Assembly: GCA_017303835.1 (NCBI GenBank)
Contig: JAFLBI010000001.1
Coordinates: 2,542,001-2,606,000, forward strand
Source of the DNA: Chitinophagales bacterium
GTDB lineage: Bacteria > Bacteroidota > Bacteroidia > Chitinophagales > Chitinophagaceae
Reading direction: 5' to 3'
DNA: 64,000 nt
Shown here: piece after piece, positions 36,087-44,993 of the stretch
Numbering within the stretch: the stretch's first letter is position 1
How the letters are laid out: each line of letters opens with the position of its first letter
Made by a program: the position numbers and the translations under genes
The notes under the pieces: generated by a model
Told to the model about the DNA's origin: nothing
The model's input: the letters and a program-made list of their open reading frames with translations, nothing else
Database searches by the model: none

Positions 36087-38073
36087 ATTTTTTTGGGGCT
36101 GATTCTTTTGGTTGAGTTTTTCCTGTGCTGAAGGTGAGTGGCACATTACTACCAGCAGGAGAAACGCGTACATATCCTTGCATTTCTTGGTGTAGTGCAC
36201 TACAGAAATCAGTACAATAAATAGGATACATGCCAGACTTCTCAGGAACCCACTTCAATGTTTGTGTTTCGCCAGGCATAATCAATAGTTCTGCGTTTGA
36301 AGCGCCTTTCACAGCGAATCCATGCGGCACATCCCAGTCTTGTTCCAGATTGGTTACATGGAAGTATACTTCATCACCTACCCGAACACCTTCAATATTG
36401 TCTGGAGAGAAGTGCGAGCGTACTGAAGTCATGTACACATGAACTTTATTGCCTTCACGAACCACTTTGCTGTTGGCCTCACCTTTTGCTACATAAGGGT
36501 GAGCGTTTTCTTCAATCTTGAAGAATTTCACAGAACGATTCTTAATTACATCTGCTGCAACCGCTTGTGCATAGTGTGGTTCACCAATAGTTGGGAAATC
36601 AAGAATTAATTGCATTTTATCACCACTGATATCATAGAGCTGTGCACTTTGTGCTAGTTCTGGTCCGGTTGGTAAGTAACGATCTTTGGTAATTTTATTA
36701 TAGGCAATGACATACTTGGCATTGGGCTTCTTGCTGTCGCCACCAGGAATACAGAGGTGACCAACAGAATAGAAAGTAGGTGCGCGGTCTACTACTTTCA
36801 GGTCTTTGATATTCCACTTCACTACTTCACTTGATACGAAGAAAGTGGTATAGGCATTACCCTTGCCATCAAACTCTGTATGCAATGGTCCAAGGCCAGG
36901 CTTCTGTACTTCGCCATGCAATGCGGCATCATATTTCACAACAGGAATGCCTTCATAATCACCTTCAAATTGTTTGTTGGCAATAGCTTTCTGCAATTTG
37001 TCAAAACTGAATACAGGAATCAAGGCTGCCAGCTTACCACTACCTACAATGTATTCGCCAGTAGGATCAACATCGCAACCATGTGGTGATTTAGGACATG
37101 GAATAAAGTAGCAGATATCTTTCAGTTCTTTCGCATCCAACACCAATACTTCTGTTTTGATTTCAGACTTGGCAGTATGTGTTTTTTCATCGTAGACATT
37201 ATGGGCATACTTGGTTGCTACTTTTTTGCCCTTGCCCGCTTTCAGGTATTCTTCGGCCTTCTTCCAGTTTACAGCCAGAATAAAATCCTTATCACGCTGC
37301 GAAGCGTTTACTTCTAATAATGTATTGGCTTGTTCAGTATTGTAGCAGCTGAAGAAGAACCAGCCATGTGATTTGCCTTTACCGGCATGGCTCAGGTCAA
37401 AGTTTACACCGGGTAATTGCAGCTGAAAAGCAATATCCATTTTGCCATCTTCCTTACCTACACTGATAAAGCTGATATAGCCTTTAAAGTTTTGTTTGTA
37501 ACTACTGATGGGGATGTCGCCATTCACATTGTCTGGAGGAACACTAAAGCGTGTGCCAGCTACCACATATTCTGTGTTTTCAGTAATGAAAGGCGATGAG
37601 TGGTTACCGGCACTGTTTGGTAATTCGATGATTTCATTTGTTCTGAAAGTACCTAAATCAATACGTGCCACACGTGGTGTATTATTGGCATTACCAAATA
37701 CCCAACGGCCATCTATTTCGCCGTTGGTTTGAGAAAGTTCTGTATGGTGCAAATCATCCCAGGGTACAAAACCATGAGAAGTATTCAGCATGGGCTTGGT
37801 TTCTTCACTATAGCCCCAGCCTTTTTCGGGATCAACAGAGAATACAGGAATGACGCGTAGCAAACGGCCGCTAGGTAAGCCGTATACACTCATTTGTCCG
37901 CTGAAACCACCGGAAACAAAATTGTAAAACTCGTCGTATTTACCTGGAGCCACATAGGCTTTAGCAGCAGCATCAGCCGTAACCGCATTGTTTGCGTTTT
38001 TAGGTTTACAGCCGGTCTGCATGAAAAATGCGGCCGATAGCAAACCTAGTCCGGCCAGATGTAATTTTTTCAT
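36085..38073 (-). CDS. nosZ: nitrous oxide reductase, Sec-exported clade II type
   Basis: 662 residues. The signal region (MKKLHLAGLGLLSAAFFMQTGC) lacks twin arginines, which marks the Sec-dependent clade II. The N-terminal beta-propeller contains CuZ histidine blocks such as DDLHHTELSQ and SHGWFFFSC. The C-terminal cupredoxin has the CuA site: CTDFCSALHQEM (C620, C624, H628, M631), with another histidine in DWDVPHGFAV. It reduces N2O to N2 in the periplasm. Second gene of the operon after a cytochrome c that probably donates electrons. Full length. Confidence 0.97.
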   Translation of the reverse strand: MKKLHLAGLGLLSAAFFMQTGCKPKNANNAVTADAAAKAYVAPGKYDEFYNFVSGGFSGQMSVYGLPSGRLLRVIPVFSVDPEKGWGYSEETKPMLNTSHGFVPWDDLHHTELSQTNGEIDGRWVFGNANNTPRVARIDLGTFRTNEIIELPNSAGNHSSPFITENTEYVVAGTRFSVPPDNVNGDIPISSYKQNFKGYISFISVGKEDGKMDIAFQLQLPGVNFDLSHAGKGKSHGWFFFSCYNTEQANTLLEVNASQRDKDFILAVNWKKAEEYLKAGKGKKVATKYAHNVYDEKTHTAKSEIKTEVLVLDAKELKDICYFIPCPKSPHGCDVDPTGEYIVGSGKLAALIPVFSFDKLQKAIANKQFEGDYEGIPVVKYDAALHGEVQKPGLGPLHTEFDGKGNAYTTFFVSSEVVKWNIKDLKVVDRAPTFYSVGHLCIPGGDSKKPNAKYVIAYNKITKDRYLPTGPELAQSAQLYDISGDKMQLILDFPTIGEPHYAQAVAADVIKNRSVKFFKIEENAHPYVAKGEANSKVVREGNKVHVYMTSVRSHFSPDNIEGVRVGDEVYFHVTNLEQDWDVPHGFAVKGASNAELLIMPGETQTLKWVPEKSGMYPIYCTDFCSALHQEMQGYVRVSPAGSNVPLTFSTGKTQPKESAPKK

Positions 38074-38104
38074 GTTGTGTTGTTTTGAGTTGAAGAATGG
38101 TTGA

Positions 38105-38581
38105 TTATTTCACGCCGTCATTTTTGCGCATGAACTCATATAAAGAGCGGGCATCTTCGTCGCTAAGGTTCTGATTAGGCATTCTTACCAAACAGATTTC
38201 TAACTGAGCCTGTGCTTTAGGATCCTTATTCAGCATTTCATCTGTATTGGTCATAAAATTCATGATCCAGTCCGCTGTATTTCTCTTTGTTACTTCTTTC
38301 CAGCCCGGACCAACCAATCTCTCATCGGTAAGCTTATGGCAACTACTACATTTTACGCCATATACTTTTTCGCCCTTGGCAGCCATAGCACCATCAAGTG
38401 TGGCAGGTATTTCTACGTTTTTAAACTTGCCTTCACCTCGGTTAGGATCATAAGAAGGATTGCCATTGGCTTCCGTAACTGCAGGAGCCGCAACAGCGCT
38501 GTTGTCTTTGGTTTGTTGATTACCACCACCGCAGGCAGCCAGTAATCCGATAATTGATGCTGTGATCAGATATTTTTTCAT
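38105..38581 (-). CDS. cytochrome c lipoprotein, first gene of the nos operon
   Basis: 158 residues from ATG 38581 (a 41-codon upstream extension of the frame has no signal character). Lipoprotein signal with C17 (IIGLLAACGGG). One haem-binding CSSCH (C78, C81, H82) and a downstream methionine-containing block (CLVRMPNQNLSDEDARSLYEFM). A membrane-tethered monohaem cytochrome c placed just before nosZ is the likely electron donor to the CuA site. Probably the leading gene of an eight-gene nos operon. Confidence 0.92.
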   Translation of the reverse strand: MKKYLITASIIGLLAACGGGNQQTKDNSAVAAPAVTEANGNPSYDPNRGEGKFKNVEIPATLDGAMAAKGEKVYGVKCSSCHKLTDERLVGPGWKEVTKRNTADWIMNFMTNTDEMLNKDPKAQAQLEICLVRMPNQNLSDEDARSLYEFMRKNDGVK

Positions 38582-38728
38582 GTTGTAAAATTTACTCCAC
38601 AAGATTACTCTGCCCTTTTCCGGGCCATTATGCGCAGAATCATAAATGCTGCTTAGCTGGGAAGAGTAGTACAAAAACATTTTGAGTAGCGAGCTGATTA
38701 TCATCTATTTAGATACGAAAAAAGTAAA

Positions 38729-38746
38729 ACATGATTTTAATCATGT
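38729..38746. promoter_or_regulatory. Fnr-type palindrome ACATGAT-TTTA-ATCATGT between nos operon and fnr-like gene
   Basis: A perfect 7-bp inverted repeat with the Fnr core TGAT-N4-ATCA. It lies 68 bp before the ATG of the Crp/Fnr gene, suggesting autoregulation, and about 150 bp before the cytochrome c ATG of the nos operon. A second small palindrome, TGAC-AAGC-GTCA (38754-38765), follows 8 bp later. Confidence 0.62.
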
Positions 38747-38813
38747 ACCATAGTGACAAGCGTCATGCTGCAAGCTTAGGCTTTCGACTATTTTACTCTC
38801 AATTCGTTCTGTT

Positions 38814-39449
38814 ATGATGATAGACATCGACTTACTGTTGGCCTATGGTGCCGCCTATAAAAGATTAGTACCTGGAGAAATTATCTTTAAAGAAGGTACT
38901 GCTTGTAGCTTCTATCATCAAGTAGTTAGTGGTCAAGTGCGTTGGGTAAATATCAATGATGAAGGAAAAGAATACTTGCAAACTTTAGTTGAAGTAGGGG
39001 AGAGCTTTGGTGAATTGCCACTGTTCGATGGAGAGCCTTATGCAGCAACAGCTATAGCTAACAAAGATGCTGTAGTGATTCGATTGCATCAATCTACATT
39101 TCACCAATTATTGAAAGATCATCCGGAAATACATTTTGAATTTTCAAGATTATTGACCAGCAGATTGCGGTTTAAATTTATGCTGGTGAAGGAAGTGGCT
39201 ATTCATGAACCAGAGAAGCGTATCATGTCTTTACTAAATTACATGAAAGCCAAGTGTGATCATATTTGTCCGCATTGTGCGCAGATCAAACTAACCCGCC
39301 AGCAAATTGCTGATATGACTGGTTTGCGTGTTGAAACTGTGATTCGTGTCATGCGTCAATTGCACGAAAAAGGAATAATTCAAATCCAAAAGGGAAAAGT
39401 TTACTTCAGTAATATGACTGAGGTCATATCCAAACGCTGTACAGCGTAG
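38814..39449 (+). CDS. Crp/Fnr family transcriptional regulator with an unusual cysteine cluster
   Basis: 211 residues. Cyclic-nucleotide-binding-like N-terminal domain (PGEIIFKEGT, GESFGELPLFDGEPY) and a C-terminal Crp-type helix-turn-helix (LTRQQIADMTGLRVETVIRVMRQLHEKGII). The N-terminal Fe-S cysteines of classical Fnr are absent (only C31), but between the dimer helix and the HTH it has C148, C152 and C155 (KCDHICPHCAQ), plus C209 near the end. It is divergent from the nos operon and likely controls it; the shared TGAT-N4-ATCA sites suggest it also controls the hydrogenase. What it senses (O2, NO or redox) is not known. Confidence 0.9.
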   Translation: MMIDIDLLLAYGAAYKRLVPGEIIFKEGTACSFYHQVVSGQVRWVNINDEGKEYLQTLVEVGESFGELPLFDGEPYAATAIANKDAVVIRLHQSTFHQLLKDHPEIHFEFSRLLTSRLRFKFMLVKEVAIHEPEKRIMSLLNYMKAKCDHICPHCAQIKLTRQQIADMTGLRVETVIRVMRQLHEKGIIQIQKGKVYFSNMTEVISKRCTA

Positions 39450-39460
39450 TTGTTTTGTAC

Positions 39461-40672
39461 ATGGTTTTTTCTAAAGAAGTACAGTATTGGTTTCGTATTG
39501 CATTGATCAATCTTGCTGTAGTAGCTGCAGCAGGTATTCTGTTGCGACTAAAAATCGCGTTTAGTATTCCCTGGCTATCACAAAAACATCTGTTGCACGC
39601 TCATTCACACTTTGCTTTTTCGGGCTGGCTAAGTTTTGTATCGATGTTACTCATTGCCGCTATCGTGCTTGGTCAACAAGGCTTGGGAAAGCTTACTCAA
39701 CTACTCAAGTGGCAATTGATAGCAGCTTATGGTATGCTTATTGGTTTCATGTATCAGGGGTATGGGCTCGTATCTATTACTTTCTCAACGGCCTCGATTG
39801 TGATAGCTGTTATCTATACAATACAGATGTGGCGTTATTTGAAAAGCACTGATGTAGTGCATCAATTCTTCAAGATGGCCTTGGTTTTGCAATTGCTTTC
39901 TGCTTTGGGTACTTTCTTTCTAGCCTACTTGATGATCAACCATATTGTACATCAAAACTGGTATCTGGCAGCAGTCTATTTTTTTCTACACTTTCAATAC
40001 AATGGTTGGTTTCTGTTTACTGTACTAGGGCTGGGTATTTGGTTATTGCGTTATTATGGAATTGAGTTAGCCAACGCTAGGCGTTGTTTTCAACTCTTTG
40101 TTATCGCTGTGTTGCCGGCTTATTTTTTATCAGCTTTGTGGTTACCTATGCCTCAATGGTTGTATGCGTTAGTGGTACTGGCGGCTGCAGTACAATGTGT
40201 AGGGTGGATGCTCTTAATAAAAGACTTGGCTCCGGCTTTATCGTTGCTAAAAAAACTACTGCCGCTGATTGTACAGTTTTTGTTAGGTATGTCGGCATTA
40301 GCCTTTTCCGTTAAATTGATCTTGCAATTAGTATCTACAGTACCCACACTCAGTGAGTATGCATTTGGTTTCAGGCCGGTAGTAATTGGTTACTTACACT
40401 TGGTTTTACTAGGCGTACTTACCCTCTTTATTGTAGGCTTTGGTTATGCCACTGGCTTAATACAGCCAAGGCGGTTGAGTCATGTAGGTACAATCACATT
40501 CTTTATAGGCGTTTTACTCAACGAATTCCTCTTAATGGTGCAAGGTTTGTCTTATATGAACTATATATTACTGCCTTATGCCAACTTGTGGTTACTATTT
40601 GCAGCAATAGTGATGTTTGCTGGATTACTGCTACAAGCAGCTGCGCAATATCGTGGCCGTATCTCTGCTTGA
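39461..40672 (+). CDS. 12-TM histidine-rich protein resembling haem-copper oxidase subunit I
   Basis: About 403 residues from ATG 39461, with some twelve TM helices. Conserved-looking histidine blocks inside helices: [14 protein letters not shown] (TM2 region), [18 protein letters not shown] and [20 protein letters not shown] and HFQYNGWF are reminiscent of haem-ligand helices in cbb3/NorB-type proteins, yet I cannot assign the full CuB/haem ligand set. It starts 11 bp after the fnr-like gene, so is probably co-transcribed. Possible roles are haem-binding quinol or NO chemistry, or sensing; unproven. Confidence 0.7.
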   Translation: MVFSKEVQYWFRIALINLAVVAAAGILLRLKIAFSIPWLSQKHLLHAHSHFAFSGWLSFVSMLLIAAIVLGQQGLGKLTQLLKWQLIAAYGMLIGFMYQGYGLVSITFSTASIVIAVIYTIQMWRYLKSTDVVHQFFKMALVLQLLSALGTFFLAYLMINHIVHQNWYLAAVYFFLHFQYNGWFLFTVLGLGIWLLRYYGIELANARRCFQLFVIAVLPAYFLSALWLPMPQWLYALVVLAAAVQCVGWMLLIKDLAPALSLLKKLLPLIVQFLLGMSALAFSVKLILQLVSTVPTLSEYAFGFRPVVIGYLHLVLLGVLTLFIVGFGYATGLIQPRRLSHVGTITFFIGVLLNEFLLMVQGLSYMNYILLPYANLWLLFAAIVMFAGLLLQAAAQYRGRISA

Positions 40673-40703
40673 AGCATTTTCAGTAATTTTCCGCATTATC
40701 CCC

Positions 40704-41969
40704 ATGTTCCGGTTGCTGAGACATATACCGTTTCTGCAGGCTGTCTTATTGCACAGCCTTACTGCTTTTGGCGGGCCCCAAGGTCATTTCGGTATGATGC
40801 TGAAAACCTTTGTGCACAAACGCAGGGATGTTACAGAAGATGAGCTCTTAGACCTAAATGCCTTCTGTCAGTTATTGCCCGGCGCCTCTTCTACGCAAAC
40901 TTTAACATTGATCGGATATAAGCGTGGTGGTATTCCCTTGGCCATACTTACCCTGCTTATCTGGATTACACCAGCATCTGTATTGATGGGCGGACTCTCA
41001 TTCTTACTCAACTTTTATTACGATCAATCTATTTATCAGGGGTTATTTCGTTTTGTACAGCCGATGGCGATTGGCTTTATTGCTTTTGCTACCTATCGCA
41101 TGTTTGGATTAGCAATACACAATACCATTACGCGTGTCATCTTTTTAATTGCCGCTTTTGCTATTGTGTTGGGATTTAAATCGCCCTGGACTTTTCCTGC
41201 TTTGATACTCGCTGCAGGTATTGCTACCAATTTCAGTGATAAACGCATCCCGCAAAAAGGTACACCACCCAAGCAAGTGAAATGGGGTAATCTTTTAATC
41301 TTTCTCGTCATCTTCGGCTTGGCGGGTTATTTATCTGAAACAGCTACCAAGCAAAACTGGGAGAACAGAAAAATCTATAACCTCTTTGAGAACAATTATC
41401 GTTTCGGTAGTCTGGTATTTGGTGGTGGCGATGTGTTGATGCCGATGATGTATGATCAGTATGTATTGCGCCCAGAATCAAAAGTGATTCAACGTAACGG
41501 CCGTGATGTATTGAAAATGACGAATGAGGATTTTTTAACAGGCTATGGTTTGGTGCGCGCTATACCCGGTCCAGTTTTTTCAATTGGCGCTTATACCGGC
41601 GGTATGGTGATGCGCAAAGAAGGGGTGACTATGCACTTGGCTGGTTGCATCATCGGTTCCTTTGCCATTTTTTTACCTAGCTTATTGTTGGTCTTGTTCT
41701 TCTTTCCTGTTTGGCAGAATCTCAAGAAGTACGCTGTTATTTATCGTTCACTAGAAGGTATTCACGCAGCCGTTGTAGGTATTATGGGAGGTGCCACGCT
41801 CTATTTGTTACAATCAGTAAACTTGAATAAAGTAACAACAGGAGAAATGGGTGCACTAATGGACTTAGGTGTTGTGCTACTCACATTTCTCCTGTTGCGA
41901 TATTCTAAATTACCCTCCCCGGTGATAGTGGTGCTCTGTTTATTACCGGGCTTGTTTCTGTTGGGTTGA
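40704..41969 (+). CDS. chrA: chromate transporter family protein (ChrA-like, two-domain)
   Basis: About 421 residues from ATG 40704; the open frame reaches back into the previous gene. Duplicated CHR domains: the first starts [15 protein letters not shown] and contains [19 protein letters not shown]; the second has [15 protein letters not shown] and [19 protein letters not shown]. GGPxGH and PGP motifs are CHR signatures. Family members export chromate; substrates other than chromate are possible for Bacteroidota paralogues. Downstream of the fnr-like gene and the 12-TM gene, on the same strand, with its stop 3 bp from the convergent neighbour. Confidence 0.88.
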   Translation: MFRLLRHIPFLQAVLLHSLTAFGGPQGHFGMMLKTFVHKRRDVTEDELLDLNAFCQLLPGASSTQTLTLIGYKRGGIPLAILTLLIWITPASVLMGGLSFLLNFYYDQSIYQGLFRFVQPMAIGFIAFATYRMFGLAIHNTITRVIFLIAAFAIVLGFKSPWTFPALILAAGIATNFSDKRIPQKGTPPKQVKWGNLLIFLVIFGLAGYLSETATKQNWENRKIYNLFENNYRFGSLVFGGGDVLMPMMYDQYVLRPESKVIQRNGRDVLKMTNEDFLTGYGLVRAIPGPVFSIGAYTGGMVMRKEGVTMHLAGCIIGSFAIFLPSLLLVLFFFPVWQNLKKYAVIYRSLEGIHAAVVGIMGGATLYLLQSVNLNKVTTGEMGALMDLGVVLLTFLLLRYSKLPSPVIVVLCLLPGLFLLG

Positions 41970-41972
41970 TTG

Positions 41973-43583
41973 TTAAAAATCTTCTTCCTCGTCTTCTATT
42001 TCAATTTCCTTTCTTACTTCAATGATAATGGAGAAGCCATTGCCATCCTTTGATTTTTCTTTTAGTAAACTCAGGTAAGGGGCACTGTATTTTTTCGCAT
42101 GCTCGTACATATAATTGTCTCCATTCTGGCTGTAGTGATATTCATTACCCAATACCTGTGTTAGTTTTTGGTGCCATGCAGCCATTTTTGTTTTGATGCT
42201 TTGCTCAGGTATGTTTTTCTCCATCACTGCGTAAAACCCAGATCCAAGCATGTCTTCAATGTAATTATCCAGCGCGCCGTTTACTTTAATGGTAGTACCA
42301 TAGCGGGTTGCCATAAAACCGGCACCATCGATTTTCGCCCCCTTTTTACCATCAAATCTGTTCTCTGCAAATCCAACAGCCTGTATCAAGGACTTTGCAA
42401 ACTCAGTTGATCTAACTGGTGCATTGGTAATAAAGCGCTTCTCTTTACCGTATTCTGATGGCGCATATATTTTCAATGCAATCATATAAGCGCCAGACGT
42501 AAATGGGTCTTCAGCAATAGAGAGGCCATCTCCATTGGTTTTAAAACCGCCATTTGTTTTCTCGCCAATCGATGCTCTTTTAACCTTGCCATTTTCATTC
42601 AGATAGATATTGAAGTGGTAGTCTTTCAGACAATCAGACAGCTTTTTTTGAATCTGTGGAAACTGCTCTTGTGCTGCCTGATAAGTAAGTCCACTGGCAA
42701 ATACAGCTTCCAGATCATGCTTATCCGTTTTTTCAGGGACCCTTATTTTACTGTCTGTACTTACTAATACATATGTTTTCTTAGCACCAGGAAAACTTTG
42801 TTTACTAGGAAAACGAAAGTGATAGCCAATAAATCCATCATCTTCAATTGTGTATGAAATACCGCGAATACTGCCAAAGCCCTTACTTGTATTTAACTTT
42901 TTTAGGTCGGCAAACGCTTCACAATCGTTGTTGTAGACAACAGGTGGTTGATTTGATTGGGCTAAATCCACTAATTCCAAATCATCAAATTCAACTCTTT
43001 GCTTATTGTCTTTTACCAAGCCAATATAATTCCCATATAAAATTTGTGCGGGATAGGTATTCACTTGTTGATCATCGATCAATAACAGCCAATTACTTCC
43101 TTGCTTTTTCACTTCCAGCTTTTGCTGAATAAAAGGATCTTTTTTAACGATATCTGTTTTAACCCACTTGATCAGCTCCACAGTTGATCCATTTACCCAT
43201 TTTGACAGACAGTAATATCCAGAAGCAGCAAGTAAGAATTTATATCCTGAAGTAGGTGAACTGCTATTGGCGCCAAATACAAGTCCGTATCCCCAATCCT
43301 TTTCACCGCCCGTGAATGTTGCTTTTACAGAAACACTAAAATCTGTATTGATGTCCAAATCAGTACCAATTTTTTCAATCCTTGCGCCGCTGAAAGAAGG
43401 GTCAAAGTCCCAAAGAATACCCTTACCATTATAAATGGCAAATTGATTTTTATCGTTTGTGTACACATTCCACCTGTTGCCGGCAGTACTAAAATCTTCT
43501 TTAAATATCGTTACCTGTGCATTTGCAATAATGCAGCTGATCAAAAACAAAGTGACCATCAATAGAGAATGCTTGTTTTTCAT
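41973..43583 (-). CDS. secreted protein with an N-terminal concanavalin/LamG-like domain, function unknown
   Basis: 536 residues with a signal peptide (MKNKHSLLMVTLFLISCIIANAQ). Residues about 25-205 (EDFSTAGNRWNVYTND, GYGLVFGANSS, YGNYIGLVKDNKQRVEFDDLEL) look like the jelly-roll domain of 3-keto-disaccharide hydrolase / LamG type. The remainder is mixed and has no motif I recognise; the end is very acidic (EIEIEDEEEDF). Single gene. A carbohydrate- or envelope-binding role is inference. Confidence 0.65.
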   Translation of the reverse strand: MKNKHSLLMVTLFLISCIIANAQVTIFKEDFSTAGNRWNVYTNDKNQFAIYNGKGILWDFDPSFSGARIEKIGTDLDINTDFSVSVKATFTGGEKDWGYGLVFGANSSSPTSGYKFLLAASGYYCLSKWVNGSTVELIKWVKTDIVKKDPFIQQKLEVKKQGSNWLLLIDDQQVNTYPAQILYGNYIGLVKDNKQRVEFDDLELVDLAQSNQPPVVYNNDCEAFADLKKLNTSKGFGSIRGISYTIEDDGFIGYHFRFPSKQSFPGAKKTYVLVSTDSKIRVPEKTDKHDLEAVFASGLTYQAAQEQFPQIQKKLSDCLKDYHFNIYLNENGKVKRASIGEKTNGGFKTNGDGLSIAEDPFTSGAYMIALKIYAPSEYGKEKRFITNAPVRSTEFAKSLIQAVGFAENRFDGKKGAKIDGAGFMATRYGTTIKVNGALDNYIEDMLGSGFYAVMEKNIPEQSIKTKMAAWHQKLTQVLGNEYHYSQNGDNYMYEHAKKYSAPYLSLLKEKSKDGNGFSIIIEVRKEIEIEDEEEDF

Positions 43584-43630
43584 GTGTCCTTATTTCAGTT
43601 GTAAAACTATTCAGCGGCAAACCGCCGTAA

Positions 43631-43673
43631 ATACCCTGTAATGGGTATTTAAAAGCCCCTTAATCGAGGGGCT
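43631..43673. other. two adjacent perfect hairpins upstream of the GAF kinase
   Basis: ATACCC (43631-43636) with GGGTAT (43643-43648), and AGCCCCT (43654-43660) with AGGGGCT (43667-43673), each with a 6-nt loop. They lie in the 170-bp gap between the divergent genes at 43583 and 43754. They could be operators or a 5'-leader element. Confidence 0.45.
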
Positions 43674-43753
43674 GAGGCCAAAATGGCTTGAAAAAAGCCG
43701 TAAATTGCAATAACAATATCCTGAACCGCCATTGATTGGCTAACTGACAAACC

Positions 43754-44959
43754 ATGAAAACATCCGAATTACCAGAGGATGATCTCCATCGTTTACGCGA
43801 ATTGCACCGTTACGGTGTATTAGATTCTGTTTATGAAGACGAGTTTGATGGCGTTGTGCAACTTGCATCGCGCATTTGTCATATGCCCATTGCATTGATC
43901 TCGCTTACCGATGCTAACCGACAATGGTTTAAAGCCAGAGTAGGTTTTGCGGCACCGGAAATTCCGCGTGAGGTTTCTTTTTGTACCTATGCCATTGCAT
44001 CGGGTGCAGATTTGTTTGAAGTGCGGGATGCAGTAAGGGATGATCGCTTTATAAATAATCCATTGGTAACGGGCGCTGAGCAGATTGGTTTTTATGCAGG
44101 TGTGCCTTTAATCAATAAAAACGGATTTACCATGGGTACGCTTTGCGTGATGGATCACCAACCCAATCAATTGAATGATGAGCAGATTTTTGCATTAAAG
44201 ATTTTATCGCAACAGGTCATCAAACTGATGGATCAGCGATTATTGAATAATCAGTTGGAGCAACAAAAGCTGAAAGCGCATCAGCAGATGGAGCAACAGA
44301 ACAGAATTCTCTCCATCATCGCGCATGATGTGCGCAATCCCATTCATGCAGTAAAATCTATTATCGAACTCAGTAATAAGAAAATGTTGACACAGGAACA
44401 TGCACAAGACCTGATGCAGATGGCCGGTAAGCAGATTGACGGTACACTGGAATTGCTGAATAACCTGATTGATTGGGGCTCTATGCAGATGAAGGGTCGC
44501 GGTTTTGAAACAGAGAAAGTACACTTGCGCACGCTGGTGAGCAATATGTTCAAGTCGTTTGAAGTAGTGGCTTCGCTGAAAGCGAATATCATGGTAAACT
44601 TGGTGGATGAAGATCTTTTCCTGAAATCAGATATCAATGCTTTGCGCTTTATCCTGCGCAACCTGATCAATAATGCCAATAAGTTTACCAAAGAAGGGGT
44701 GATTACTGTGTATGCACACATGCAAGATGATGCTGTGATGATCTCTATTAGTGATACCGGCGTGGGTATGTCGGCTACTGTACGCGATCAATTATTTGAT
44801 AGCGAGAAGTACCAAAGCATGACGGGTACGAATAACGAAAAGGGTTCCGGTTTGGGTTTGATTTTGACCAAGGATTTTGTAGAAGCATTCAAGGGAAGCA
44901 TCAAAGTAGAGAGCGAACCCGGCAAAGGCACTTCTGTGTATTTGAGTTTTCCTGTATAA
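43754..44959 (+). CDS. GAF-domain sensor histidine kinase
   Basis: 401 residues, no TM helices. N-terminal GAF domain (about residues 25-165; LISLTDANRQWFKARVG, PREVSFCTYAI, FYAGVPLINKNGFTMGTLCVMD). A short coiled coil rich in Gln leads to the H-box IIAHDVRNPIHAVKSII (HisKA type), then N-box RFILRNLINNANKFTKEG, G-boxes ISDTGVGM and GSGLGL, and a final GTSVYLSF. A cytoplasmic sensor, likely of a small ligand or redox signal. No response regulator is adjacent, so the partner is elsewhere. Confidence 0.92.
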   Translation: MKTSELPEDDLHRLRELHRYGVLDSVYEDEFDGVVQLASRICHMPIALISLTDANRQWFKARVGFAAPEIPREVSFCTYAIASGADLFEVRDAVRDDRFINNPLVTGAEQIGFYAGVPLINKNGFTMGTLCVMDHQPNQLNDEQIFALKILSQQVIKLMDQRLLNNQLEQQKLKAHQQMEQQNRILSIIAHDVRNPIHAVKSIIELSNKKMLTQEHAQDLMQMAGKQIDGTLELLNNLIDWGSMQMKGRGFETEKVHLRTLVSNMFKSFEVVASLKANIMVNLVDEDLFLKSDINALRFILRNLINNANKFTKEGVITVYAHMQDDAVMISISDTGVGMSATVRDQLFDSEKYQSMTGTNNEKGSGLGLILTKDFVEAFKGSIKVESEPGKGTSVYLSFPV

Positions 44960-44993
44960 GTCGCTTGTATTATCTTGTGTGAAATCATTTTCC

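Noticed and set aside
38582-38704. Upstream extension of the cytochrome c gene
   Set aside because: The lipoprotein signal begins at ATG 38581; the extension shows no signal or family similarity.
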